From Tenderia sp965602225 (GTDB lineage: Bacteria; Pseudomonadota; Gammaproteobacteria; Tenderiales; Tenderiaceae), in NCBI GenBank assembly GCA_965602225.1, contig CBFCYE010000029.1:1-31395 (forward strand): a stretch of DNA of 31,395 nucleotides, in the 5' to 3' direction. The notes under the pieces were generated by a model. It was not told where the DNA came from. It saw only the letters and a list, made by a program, of their open reading frames with translations, and searched no databases. Position 1 is the first letter of the stretch. Each line of letters opens with the position of its first letter. This document shows, in pieces, positions 1 to 7,927 of this stretch. The position numbers and the translations under genes are program-made.

Positions 1-54
1 GTCTATTGGCGCAAGGAACACCAACTACAACATCGTCAGGCGAGGTTGGATTAA
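1..54 (+). CDS. C-terminal tail of an upstream CDS, probably the ABC transporter binding protein (partial)
   Basis: Frame 1 is open from the first base to a TAA at 52-54 and encodes 17 residues rich in basic and polar side chains. The stop overlaps the ATG of the permease gene (TAATG), the translational coupling expected inside an operon. In peptide importer operons a family 5 extracellular binding protein commonly sits just upstream of the permeases, so this is the most likely identity. The fragment is too short to recognise on its own; the assignment is inferred from position. Confidence 0.4.
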   Translation, partial: VYWRKEHQLQHRQARLD

Positions 55-1031
55 TGCTGGCCTATATTATTCGTCGCATCCTCTATGCCTTGCCGATCTT
101 GATGGGGGTGAACCTGATCACCTTTACGTTGTTTTTTGTCGTCAACAGTCCCGAAGATATGGCGCGGATGCAGTTAGGCGCCAAGCATGTGACTGAAGAG
201 GCCATAGATAAGTGGAAGGCTGAGCGAGGTTACGACAAGCCGCTATTGATTAACGATCAGGCCACGGGTGCAGCAACTTTCACTGATACCATTTTTTACG
301 ATAAATCGGTCAAGCTGTTTGCCTTTGATTTTGGTCGTTCTGATAGTGGTAGGGATATTGGTTACGACATTAGCCAACGGATGTGGCCGAGTCTGGCTAT
401 TGCTTTACCTAATTTGATTCTTGGTCTGTTGGCCTATATTACCTTTGCTCTGTTGGTGGCCTTTTTTCGTTCCAGCTATATTGATATTGGCGGGGTGATT
501 TTGTGCGTTGTATTGATGTCTATCTCGGGTCTGTTCTACATCATTGGTGGCCAGTATCTGGTGGGTAAGTTGTTACACCTGGTGCCTGTGTCTGGTTACG
601 ACACAGGCATGGAGTCAATCAAGTTTCTAATCCTGCCAGTGTTGATCGGCGTGGTCTCGGGTATTGGTTCCAGTACTCGTTGGTATCGCACCATTTTTCT
701 CGAGGAGATAGGCAAGGACTATGTCCGCACCGCGCGGGCCAAGGGTATGGCCGAACTGGCGGTGCTGTTCAAACATGTATTGAAAAATGCCATGATTCCG
801 ATTCTGACTGGCGTTGTGGTGGTGTTGCCACTGCTATTCATGGGTAGCCTGATCACGGAATCTTTTTTTGGTATTCCCGGGCTCGGCAGTTACACCATTG
901 ACGCGATTAATCGACAGGACTTTGCTATTGTCCGAGCCATGGTGTTTCTTGGCTCGGTGCTCTACATCCTCGGGCTGATCCTGACCGATATTTCTTATAC
1001 TCTGGTGGACCCGAGGATCAGGCTGTCATGA
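54..1031 (+). CDS. Peptide-type ABC transporter permease (DppB/OppB/YejB-like)
   Basis: This is an inner-membrane permease of a peptide/nickel-type ABC importer, 325 aa. The N-terminus (MLAYIIRRILYALPILMGV) is the typical first membrane segment of DppB/OppB proteins. The cytoplasmic EAA loop that docks the ATPase is clear in the C-terminal half (DYVRTARAKGMAELAVLFKH, then NAMIPI). The start is placed at the ATG at 54, which overlaps the upstream stop and follows a purine-rich stretch; an in-frame TTG at 6 would add 16 residues that do not resemble the family. The stop overlaps the next gene by four bases (ATGA), so the permeases are probably translated as a pair. The family is certain; the exact substrate (di-, oligo- or other peptide) cannot be read from the sequence. 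Confidence 0.9.
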   Translation: MLAYIIRRILYALPILMGVNLITFTLFFVVNSPEDMARMQLGAKHVTEEAIDKWKAERGYDKPLLINDQATGAATFTDTIFYDKSVKLFAFDFGRSDSGRDIGYDISQRMWPSLAIALPNLILGLLAYITFALLVAFFRSSYIDIGGVILCVVLMSISGLFYIIGGQYLVGKLLHLVPVSGYDTGMESIKFLILPVLIGVVSGIGSSTRWYRTIFLEEIGKDYVRTARAKGMAELAVLFKHVLKNAMIPILTGVVVVLPLLFMGSLITESFFGIPGLGSYTIDAINRQDFAIVRAMVFLGSVLYILGLILTDISYTLVDPRIRLS

Positions 1032-2455
1032 GTGTGACTCCGGTATTGCTCTGGACCGATGCGCTGCTGTTTTTTCTGCTGCTGGCGATCGCGTTTGCCG
1101 CCATCTATGCCCGTGGTAAGGAGCACCTAAGCGCGCCCTGGCGTCAGGTGATGCGCAGTCGAATTGGCGTTGCGTCAATGCTGGTGTTGCTGGTCTATGT
1201 TGGCATTGGCCTGCTGGACTCTGTGCATTATCGCCAAGCCTTGTCTAATCAGGATAATGCCAATGAGGTGAGTAAATCTGGCGAAACGCATTACTCCGCA
1301 GAGGTATTGAGTGTACTGGACGCCCTGATGGGGTCGATCAAGACCAAGGTCGAAACCACCTATTCAGCACCATTCGCTAGCCATGCCTTTACCCGTGAGA
1401 TGCAACAATTACCTGATGGTCAGCAGTTACGCATTTATCCGCGCCTGAAATACGGTGGTGCCCATCTGGATAATCCAGAGCAGGATAGGCTGGCCGACAT
1501 TGTCTCCAGTTCTGCGCTGGCGCTGTTGCTGGCCTTGTTAGTCTGGTTGGTGTTTGCCTTGTTGTTGGTGGCCTGGTTGTCTAAACGTCAATCCACATCA
1601 TTTAAAGAAATGATGAAGCTGGTTATGGGTGGTCATACTGAGGTGCCTTGGCGTGTGGTGTTGTTGACACTAGGTGTTGTGATTGTTTTGCTCTGCTGGT
1701 GTGCCTTGCTGGGTCCTAAGTATCATATTCTCGGTACCGACAAGGTGGGGCAGGATGTCTTTTATCTGGCCATGAAGAGTGTTCGCACTGGTCTGTTGAT
1801 TGGCACCCTGACCACCCTGGTGATGCTGCCGTTTGCAGTCATGCTCGGAATTATGGCCGGTTATCTACGTGGTTGGGTCGATGATGTGGTGCAGTATCTC
1901 TATACCACCCTGAGTTCGATCCCAGGTGTGTTGTTGATCGCTGCGGCGGTATTGATGTTGCAGGTCTATATTGCCAATCACCCTGAACTATTTGAGACCG
2001 ATGCTGCTCGCGCTGATCTTCGCTTGTTGTTCCTCTGTGTCATCCTTGGCATCACCAGTTGGACTGGCCTGTGCCGGATGTTGCGTGGTGAGGCGATGAA
2101 GCTGCGCGAAATGGATTACATCGAAGCGGCAGTGGCCTTTGGTGTTGGCAAGAGCAAGATCATTACCCGTCACATTCTGCCCAACGTCATGCACATCGTC
2201 ATGATTGCTATCGTGCTTGATTTCAGTGGTCTGGTGCTGGCCGAGGCGGTGTTGTCTTATGTCGGTGTCGGTGTTGATCCAAGCATGCATTCCTGGGGCA
2301 ATATGATTAATGGTGCGCGCCTGGAAATGGCGCGTGAGCCGATGGTATGGTGGTCGCTGTTGGCGGCCTTCATCTTTATGTTTGTATTGGTGCTGGCCGC
2401 CAATCTTTTTTCCGATGCAGTGCGCGATGCCTTTGATCCGCGCCTGAGAAAATAG
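1028..2455 (+). CDS. Peptide-type ABC transporter permease (DppC/OppC/YejE-like), with long N-terminal extension
   Basis: This is the second permease of the importer. At 475 aa it is far longer than the roughly 300 aa usual for DppC/OppC. The C-terminal 270 residues look canonical, with the HILGTDKVGQDVF region and an EAA loop (MDYIEAAVAFGVGKSKIITR). The extra N-terminal part has predicted membrane segments near residues 10-28 and 45-65, a polar stretch at about 66-155, and further hydrophobic segments near 157-185 and 210-232. YejE-type permeases also carry N-terminal additions, which fits the fused ATPase encoded next. The ATG overlaps the upstream stop. The role in import is established for the family; the job of the extension is unknown. 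Confidence 0.88.
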   Translation: MSVTPVLLWTDALLFFLLLAIAFAAIYARGKEHLSAPWRQVMRSRIGVASMLVLLVYVGIGLLDSVHYRQALSNQDNANEVSKSGETHYSAEVLSVLDALMGSIKTKVETTYSAPFASHAFTREMQQLPDGQQLRIYPRLKYGGAHLDNPEQDRLADIVSSSALALLLALLVWLVFALLLVAWLSKRQSTSFKEMMKLVMGGHTEVPWRVVLLTLGVVIVLLCWCALLGPKYHILGTDKVGQDVFYLAMKSVRTGLLIGTLTTLVMLPFAVMLGIMAGYLRGWVDDVVQYLYTTLSSIPGVLLIAAAVLMLQVYIANHPELFETDAARADLRLLFLCVILGITSWTGLCRMLRGEAMKLREMDYIEAAVAFGVGKSKIITRHILPNVMHIVMIAIVLDFSGLVLAEAVLSYVGVGVDPSMHSWGNMINGARLEMAREPMVWWSLLAAFIFMFVLVLAANLFSDAVRDAFDPRLRK

Positions 2456-2469
2456 AGTAGAAGCAGGGC

Positions 2470-4488
2470 ATGAGTGAAACATTATTAAGCGTCCGTAACC
2501 TGAAGACCTGGTTCTCTGTAGGCAAAGATACTGCCCGTGCAGTGGACGGGGTTAGCTTTGACATCGCCCGGGGTGAGACCTTTGCGCTGCTGGGTGAATC
2601 GGGTTGCGGCAAGTCCATGACCTCGCTCTCAATCATGCAGTTGGTGCCACAGCCGGCTGGCAAGATTGTCGAGGGTGAGGTTCTGCTTGAAGGGCAAGAC
2701 CTGCTCAACCTGCCTGAGTCGGGCATGCGTAACGTGCGTGGCAATCGCATTGCCATGATCTTTCAGGAGCCCATGACTTCGCTCAACCCAGTGTTGACTG
2801 TTGGTCAGCAGATCGGTGAGAGCCTGCTACGGCACAAGGGTTTAAAGGGTAATGCCGCCCGCAAACGCATTGTTGAACTGTTGTCTGCTGTTGGCATTCC
2901 AGCGCCAGAGAGCCGCATCGATGAATATCCTCATCAGCTCTCAGGTGGCATGAAACAGCGTGTCATGATCGCGATGGCGCTAGCAGGCGATCCTGATCTA
3001 TTGATTGCCGATGAACCTACCACGGCGCTGGATGTGACCATTCAGGCACAGGTGCTGCTGCTGCTGCGTGATCTGCAAAAAGAGACCGGCATGGCAATCC
3101 TGTTGATCACTCATGATCTGGGGGTGGTATCTGAGATGGCCGATCGGGTGGCGGTAATGTATGCCGGCCAGATAGTGGAACAGACCAGTCGTGAACAGTT
3201 CTTCTCCGATCCTAAACATCCCTATAGTCGCAAACTGTTTGATTCACTGCCGGATATGCAGAAACGGGATCAGCCCTTAGAGGTGATCAAGGGCTCGGTG
3301 CCATCCTTGTCGCAGCAGTTTAAGGGTTGTCGTTTTGAGGGGCGTTGTGATTATGCCTGGACGCCCTGTCGTGATCAGATCCCGCAGTGGTTGCAGGCTG
3401 ACGTTGATCATCAGGTGCGTTGCCATCGTGCCGATGCCGAACTGTTGGCCCAGTGGCCCGAGTTTGTAAAAGCTGTGCCACAAATGAACCAGCCACACCA
3501 GGCAAAAACTACTGATAAACCATTGCTACGGGTGAATGGGCTCAAAGTCCATTTTCCTATCCGCAAGGGCTTGCTGAAACGGGTGGCGGGTTATGTCTAC
3601 GCCGTTGATGATATTGATCTGCAGATTGAGCCGGGCAAGACCCTGGCGCTGGTAGGTGAGTCAGGCTGTGGCAAGACCACCGCCGGCAAGGCCATTCTGC
3701 AACTCAATCGGCCCACTGCTGGTGAGGTGTTGTTTGAAGGTGAAGACCTGGTGCATCTCAGTGGTGAGAAGCTGCGTAAACGTAGGCGTGATTTTCAGGT
3801 CATCTTCCAGGATCCATTTTCATCTATGAATCCACGCATGATGATAGGTGACATCATCGAAGAGGGCATGATTGCCCAGGGCGTGGGCGGTAATGCCCAG
3901 CAGCGAAGTGTCAGGGTTGCCAGCTTGCTGGAACAGGTTGGCCTGTCGGCGGAGATGCGCAACCGTTATCCGCATGAATTCTCTGGCGGTCAGCGCCAGC
4001 GTGTTTGCATCGCTCGCGCGCTGGCGGTGGAGCCGAAGCTGATCGTCTGTGATGAGCCCACCAGTGCCCTGGATGTGTCGGTACAGGCACAGATTTTGAA
4101 TCTATTAAAAGACCTGCAGGTCGAATACGATCTGTCTTACCTGTTTATTACGCACAACATTTCGGTGGTGGCCTATTTGGCCCATGAAGTCGTGGTGATG
4201 TATCTCGGTCGTATAGTCGAACGAGGCAAGGTGGAGGATGTGCTGAAAACCCCCTCACATCCTTATACCCAGGCCTTATTGGCCGCAGTGCCAACCATTG
4301 ATCAGGAAACCAAGCAGGAGGTGGTACGCCTGGAAGGTGATATTCCATCACCGATTTCACCGCCGAGTGGTTGTTATTTTCATCCTCGCTGTCTGCATGT
4401 GATGCCAGTTTGTCGGCAGCAATATCCTGACTCGAATAATATTTCAGCAGGACATTCTGCTCACTGCCATCTACTCAACAAGCAATAG
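2470..4488 (+). CDS. Fused double ATP-binding subunit of a peptide ABC transporter (YejF/GsiA-like)
   Basis: This 672-aa protein carries two complete ABC ATPase halves that energise the permeases. In half one, Walker A GESGCGKS is near residues 42-49, signature LSGGMKQR near 157 and Walker B LLIADEPT near 178. In half two, Walker A GESGCGKT is near 396, signature FSGGQRQR near 504 and Walker B LIVCDEPT near 526. Each half ends in the oligopeptide-type C-terminal domain with spaced cysteines (CRFEGRC; CYFHPRC), which in related proteins can bind an iron-sulfur cluster. The gene begins 14 bases after the permease and ends the operon. DppD and DppF are usually separate; the fusion resembles YejF and GsiA. 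All catalytic motifs are intact. Confidence 0.92.
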   Translation: MSETLLSVRNLKTWFSVGKDTARAVDGVSFDIARGETFALLGESGCGKSMTSLSIMQLVPQPAGKIVEGEVLLEGQDLLNLPESGMRNVRGNRIAMIFQEPMTSLNPVLTVGQQIGESLLRHKGLKGNAARKRIVELLSAVGIPAPESRIDEYPHQLSGGMKQRVMIAMALAGDPDLLIADEPTTALDVTIQAQVLLLLRDLQKETGMAILLITHDLGVVSEMADRVAVMYAGQIVEQTSREQFFSDPKHPYSRKLFDSLPDMQKRDQPLEVIKGSVPSLSQQFKGCRFEGRCDYAWTPCRDQIPQWLQADVDHQVRCHRADAELLAQWPEFVKAVPQMNQPHQAKTTDKPLLRVNGLKVHFPIRKGLLKRVAGYVYAVDDIDLQIEPGKTLALVGESGCGKTTAGKAILQLNRPTAGEVLFEGEDLVHLSGEKLRKRRRDFQVIFQDPFSSMNPRMMIGDIIEEGMIAQGVGGNAQQRSVRVASLLEQVGLSAEMRNRYPHEFSGGQRQRVCIARALAVEPKLIVCDEPTSALDVSVQAQILNLLKDLQVEYDLSYLFITHNISVVAYLAHEVVVMYLGRIVERGKVEDVLKTPSHPYTQALLAAVPTIDQETKQEVVRLEGDIPSPISPPSGCYFHPRCLHVMPVCRQQYPDSNNISAGHSAHCHLLNKQ

Positions 4489-4697
4489 ACTTGTTCTATG
4501 TTTAAAGCTTCCGTATTACTTGCTGATTTATAGATTAATCTTTGTTATTGACTGAATCATGCGTAAAACGCTCAGGTTTTATTTTGATTGTTAATAATAT
4601 ATTAAGCCGACAAAAAGGTGATTCTGATTATCTTCTGGTTAGCGGAATTGTTTTTAAAATTGAGATTTGTCTTGTACTATAGGCCCCAATAATAAAA

Positions 4698-4718
4698 ACA
4701 CGCAATAAATACGCGTGT
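4698..4718 (+). other. Small hairpin in the probable 5' leader of the GTPase cluster
   Basis: ACACGC (4698-4703) pairs with GCGTGT (4713-4718) across a nine-base AT-rich loop, ending shortly before the purine-rich ribosome site (GGGAAGAG) of the first gene. It lies in a gap of about 250 bases between the transporter operon and the GTPase cluster. No run of T follows, so it is not an ordinary terminator. A regulatory role is only a possibility. Confidence 0.25.
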
Positions 4719-4735
4719 ATTCGGGAAGAGAGTGA

Positions 4736-5506
4736 GTGCGAGAAATGACCAGTTTGTATGCCTTTGGGCTGCCTGGTGAAAAGTTCTGTGTCAATGAATC
4801 TGACGCTGGGCTTCTTGACTACGGTAGTGTGGATCTAGCTTTTGTCGATAGACAGTGGCCTGGATGGTATGTCCGCATGCCCGCTGCCTTGACGGAAAAA
4901 GCCATTGAGCACCTGAGTCATATGGTTAGTCGAACTCCCCAGGACCTTAAGGTTCACCTGCATAGAATTGTTGCCAGTTATCACTCTAGACAGGGCGAGG
5001 CTTTATACGGCGCCTTGCTCGATCTGTTCATTGTTTTAGATAAAAAGGGTTTTCTGTTACGTCAGCGTCTGTTCAACAAATTCGCTGCCTTATTACCTGA
5101 TTATCAAGCAACAGCATTGAAACAGGCGCTGATGCTTGGCGCGGCTAAATTTGAATCCTTGCCTCATAGTGCGTGTTCTCGCTTTAACAAAGGTGTGGTT
5201 GGTAACACCAACCTGGTTATAAAAACCGGTGAGCCATCGCAGCATCAATTCAGTATCTTGGACGAGGCACGTGACCTGATTGATTCCGGCCTGATTGATG
5301 ATGCCCGCATGATTCTCGAACAAGCGATTGTCCAGCAACCTGATGATGAGCATATTAACCGTGAGTTGCTCGAGCTATATAGATGCACAAAAAATAAAGC
5401 TGCATTCGCGGCGATACATCAACAGCTGGATGGGCTGCCTGTGGCTTTTGCCGATGAGTGGCAGACACTGGCTGAGATGCTTCTAGAGAAAGAGGCGGCT
5501 GAATAA
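4736..5506 (+). CDS. TPR protein with FimV C-terminal-like domain, first gene of the GTPase cluster
   Basis: This is a 256-aa soluble protein with no signal peptide or membrane segment. Residues 1-165 form a domain I do not recognise. Residues about 174-232 (LDEARDLIDSGLIDDARMIL, then LLELYRCTKNKAAFAAIHQQL) closely resemble the TPR-like C-terminal region of FimV, the polar scaffold needed for type IV pilus function and polar localisation in Pseudomonas. The rest of FimV (LysM, membrane segment) is missing. The GTG at 4736 is preferred because GAAGAG lies five bases upstream; an ATG at 4745 is the alternative. The stop overlaps the next ATG (TAATG). It may tether the GTPase module to a partner through the TPR region, but that is inference. 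Confidence 0.75.
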   Translation: MREMTSLYAFGLPGEKFCVNESDAGLLDYGSVDLAFVDRQWPGWYVRMPAALTEKAIEHLSHMVSRTPQDLKVHLHRIVASYHSRQGEALYGALLDLFIVLDKKGFLLRQRLFNKFAALLPDYQATALKQALMLGAAKFESLPHSACSRFNKGVVGNTNLVIKTGEPSQHQFSILDEARDLIDSGLIDDARMILEQAIVQQPDDEHINRELLELYRCTKNKAAFAAIHQQLDGLPVAFADEWQTLAEMLLEKEAAE

Positions 5507-6612
5507 TGGTAACAATAAATAGCAAACGATTGCGCTTGGCAGCCTATGGTTTTGACGAAAGATCAGAACAAGGTTTTCGCATGGCCTTCAAAGGGGCAGG
5601 GCAAGGTAAGGCGCTGCTGGTCGATGAAGGCAGTGCTGAGTTTGGCATTATTAATCTTGATGCGCCCAATTCACGTGGTCTGCTGGATGAATACGCGAAA
5701 CGCTATCCTGGCAAACCAGCTATCAAGTTTTCGGTAAAGCCCTCTGAAAATAGTGATGCTCTGCATGTAAAAAAACCGGCCACTATCGATGACATGTTGG
5801 CCGCAATTGATAATTTGGCCATTGAGATTGAAAAGCACGCTAAGGTTGCCATCGATACAAAGCCTTTGTCTGATAGTCAAAAAGTAGAGACTAAGCCAAT
5901 AGCAAAGAAGGTTAATCTCAAGAAAAAGACCGGGCTTTACTATAACCCTAAGGATTACCTGCAGGGCGAGATTCATTCGGCGATGGAATATGCTAAAACC
6001 CGCGAGCTGGCGGTTGAGCTATGGTTGTTGAATGATGATGCTGACTGGAAAAAGATAATCATTTTGCCTGGAATTAAAAAGGTGCTGACTTCTGTGGATA
6101 ACAAGCAGTTGCGTACTTTTTGTTCGCTGCCCACGTCACTTATCAATAGCCGTTTGTATAAACGCAATGAAAAAGAGACGAACATTATTCAGGACAAAAT
6201 CGAAAAAGAAGGACGAGGCATAAGTTTTGATGCCTTTCTTTGGAAAGTCGCGTTGTGTACCAGTCAGGGCCGCTTACCTCTTGGTACCAAATTGGAAGAT
6301 ACTGCCTATTTGACACACTGGCCTAACCTGACACGCTTATATCCCGTTGTTGGTTCTATGCGTATGACAACTTTGATGGTGAACCAGCCGCGTAGTTTGC
6401 CGCTGATTGCCAAGGTTTTAAAAATCCCGCTGGGTAGGGTGTTTGCCTTTTACAGTGCTGCCTACGCCATTGGTATTGCTAGTGGCAATGCCAATGTTAT
6501 AGAGGCAGATAGTCAGTGTATGCCGCAACGGCATCGTGACCATAGTCTGTTAGGCAGCATTCTCAAGCGCCTTAAAAAGAACACTGATCCGGATATCGAA
6601 GCCTTTGCCTAG
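5506..6612 (+). CDS. Pseudo-receiver protein with conserved C-terminal winged-helix-like domain
   Basis: This is a 368-aa soluble protein. Residues 1-105 look like a degenerate response-regulator receiver: FGIINLDAPNS puts D52 where the phospho-acceptor would be, and VKKPATIDDMLAAI resembles the terminal Lys-Pro segment. The usual acidic pair near the N-terminus is not evident, so phosphorylation is doubtful. A charged linker (about 106-140) leads to a C-terminal region where residues 244-326 (LWKVALCTSQGRLPLGT, HWPNLTRLYP, VFAFYSAAYAIGIA) look helical and winged-helix-like. I recall similar C-termini in proteobacterial proteins beside small GTPase genes but cannot verify that. It sits between the TPR protein and the GTPase, so a role as effector or output is plausible. 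There is no histidine kinase in the window to pair with it. Confidence 0.7.
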   Translation: MVTINSKRLRLAAYGFDERSEQGFRMAFKGAGQGKALLVDEGSAEFGIINLDAPNSRGLLDEYAKRYPGKPAIKFSVKPSENSDALHVKKPATIDDMLAAIDNLAIEIEKHAKVAIDTKPLSDSQKVETKPIAKKVNLKKKTGLYYNPKDYLQGEIHSAMEYAKTRELAVELWLLNDDADWKKIIILPGIKKVLTSVDNKQLRTFCSLPTSLINSRLYKRNEKETNIIQDKIEKEGRGISFDAFLWKVALCTSQGRLPLGTKLEDTAYLTHWPNLTRLYPVVGSMRMTTLMVNQPRSLPLIAKVLKIPLGRVFAFYSAAYAIGIASGNANVIEADSQCMPQRHRDHSLLGSILKRLKKNTDPDIEAFA

Positions 6613-6647
6613 TCGATCTATAACAACTATAAAAACTGTGTTGGTGT

Positions 6648-7184
6648 ATGAGTAATTACAAAATAATTTTTACCGGTCCGGTCGGGGCAGGTAAGACAAC
6701 TGCAATTACATCTTTGAGTGACATACCTGTTATTGCCACAGATGAGTCCGCCAGTGACATGACGGTTAATCGTAAGCAGACCACTACAGTGGCCATGGAT
6801 TACGGTTTGATGAAGCTGGACGCTGGTGAACGGATCCATCTCTACGGCACCCCGGGGCAGGAACGCTTTAACTTTATGTGGGAGATTCTGACCAAGGGGG
6901 GGATTGGTCTGGTGTTGATGTTGGATAACACGCGCGCAGACCCTTTTCAGGATATGCGGTTTTTCCTCAATTCGTTTGAAGACTTCATTGCCAAAACTAA
7001 TCTTGCCATCGGTATTACACGCACGGACCTGGATCAGACGCCATCAATGGCTGATTATCACGGCGAGTTGAGTAGGCTTGGTATCAAACCGCCAATATTT
7101 GAAGTGGATGCACGTAAACGTAATGATATAAATCAGCTGGTAGAGGCATTGCTGTTTTCATTAGATCCATGGTTAGGGGAATAG
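6648..7184 (+). CDS. Ras-like small GTPase of the CvnD/MglA type
   Basis: This 178-aa single-domain GTPase is expected to switch between GDP and GTP states in the cytoplasm. G1/P-loop GPVGAGKT is at residues 10-17, the G2 threonines are at 45-47 (TTTVAMDYG) and G3 is GTPGQERF at 67-74. The GTPGQ form, where Ras has DTAGQ, is typical of the prokaryotic GTPases found with Roadblock proteins, including Streptomyces CvnD. G4 reads TRTD (124-127) in place of NKxD, and G5 is not a clear SAK (VDAR near 153-156), so nucleotide specificity could be altered. It is followed by a winged-helix/LC7-like gene six bases downstream and a classical Roadblock gene further on. The family is sure; the process controlled is not known. 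Confidence 0.9.
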   Translation: MSNYKIIFTGPVGAGKTTAITSLSDIPVIATDESASDMTVNRKQTTTVAMDYGLMKLDAGERIHLYGTPGQERFNFMWEILTKGGIGLVLMLDNTRADPFQDMRFFLNSFEDFIAKTNLAIGITRTDLDQTPSMADYHGELSRLGIKPPIFEVDARKRNDINQLVEALLFSLDPWLGE

Positions 7185-7190
7185 GGGAAA

Positions 7191-7841
7191 ATGGCAGTAT
7201 ATCAATTTGCTCAAGATGCTCACATCTTGCCAACACCGGCAGGAATCTTTTATGCGGTCTCAACTGAAGCGGAGGACAAGACTCGTTACTTCCTGTTGAG
7301 TCTGTTAGCGCAGGCAAACAGTCAGGTGCTGGATGAGGAATTCTTGATTCGTGCGACGGGTTCCAAAGATGCTGAAGAGGCGATGGAATTGCTTTACCGT
7401 GCCCAGGGCTTGGGCTGGGTGCAAGCAGAGCAGCAACCACGTGAAGCGCCAGTGGGAATCATGGAAGAGGTTTTGCCTGCCATCCTGGGTAAATTATCCA
7501 GCACTAGAAAAGTTTTACTGGTTGATAATCAGGGCCTGTTTCTGTCGGCGCACGGTTTTTCCTATGAGCTGGCTGAAGAACTGTCGGTTTTGAGTGCTGA
7601 TTTGACCTCTCTGTATGTGCGTCATCAACGGCTGTTAAAAAATAATATAAATATAGCTTCATCAGCGTGGGCATTGGTAAATTCACACGGCGATAGTGAG
7701 TTGGGAATCTGGCCGTTGTATGTCGGTAACTGCCAGTTTAATCTCGTATTGATGGGTGCGCCGCAGTTTAACCAGCAGGCCTTTGTTGATTTGATCTGGG
7801 TCTTGAGTAAGCGTTATCTGGATCTGCCAGATAGTTATTAG
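7191..7841 (+). CDS. Atypical winged-helix plus Roadblock/LC7-like protein
   Basis: This is a 216-aa soluble protein beginning six bases after the GTPase stop, so it is probably co-translated. Residues about 30-80 look like a small winged-helix domain (YFLLSLLAQA, EEAMELLYRAQGLGWVQ). Residues 92-207 follow the pattern of an LC7 fold: a helix, then VLLVDNQGLFLSAHGFSYEL, a long helix (AEELSVLSADLTSLY), two strands (ELGIWPLYVG, CQFNLVLMGA) and a last helix. The match to LC7 is by pattern rather than strong motif. LC7 proteins act as GTPase regulators or platforms (MglB for MglA), so this may be a dedicated GTPase partner distinct from the classical Roadblock protein encoded next. Confidence 0.65.
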   Translation: MAVYQFAQDAHILPTPAGIFYAVSTEAEDKTRYFLLSLLAQANSQVLDEEFLIRATGSKDAEEAMELLYRAQGLGWVQAEQQPREAPVGIMEEVLPAILGKLSSTRKVLLVDNQGLFLSAHGFSYELAEELSVLSADLTSLYVRHQRLLKNNINIASSAWALVNSHGDSELGIWPLYVGNCQFNLVLMGAPQFNQQAFVDLIWVLSKRYLDLPDSY

Positions 7842-7865
7842 TATTTGGGCTGGTATTTAAAAAAA

Positions 7866-7893
7866 TAAGGCGTGTATTTTTAAATGCCGGTTA
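7866..7893 (+). promoter_or_regulatory. Possible weak sigma-28-like promoter before the Roadblock gene
   Basis: The 86-base gap before the Roadblock gene contains TAAGGCGT (7866-7873), twelve bases, then GCCGGTTA (7886-7893). The consensus is TAAAGTTT, eleven bases, GCCGATAA. The match is partial (about 5/8 and 6/8) with spacing one base long, so this is a suggestion only. Confidence 0.2.
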
Positions 7894-7927
7894 TTGATTT
7901 TAATCTTAGTTACAGTGGGGGTACGCA

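Noticed and set aside
1988..2482. Minus-strand open frame opposite the OppC-like permease
   Set aside because: It lies opposite conserved permease sequence, including the EAA loop, and the translation has no recognisable domain.
4489..4735. Terminator for the peptide transporter operon in the gap before the GTPase cluster
   Set aside because: I searched for a GC-rich hairpin with a T run and saw none; the only hairpin (4698-4718) lies next to the following gene and lacks a T run.
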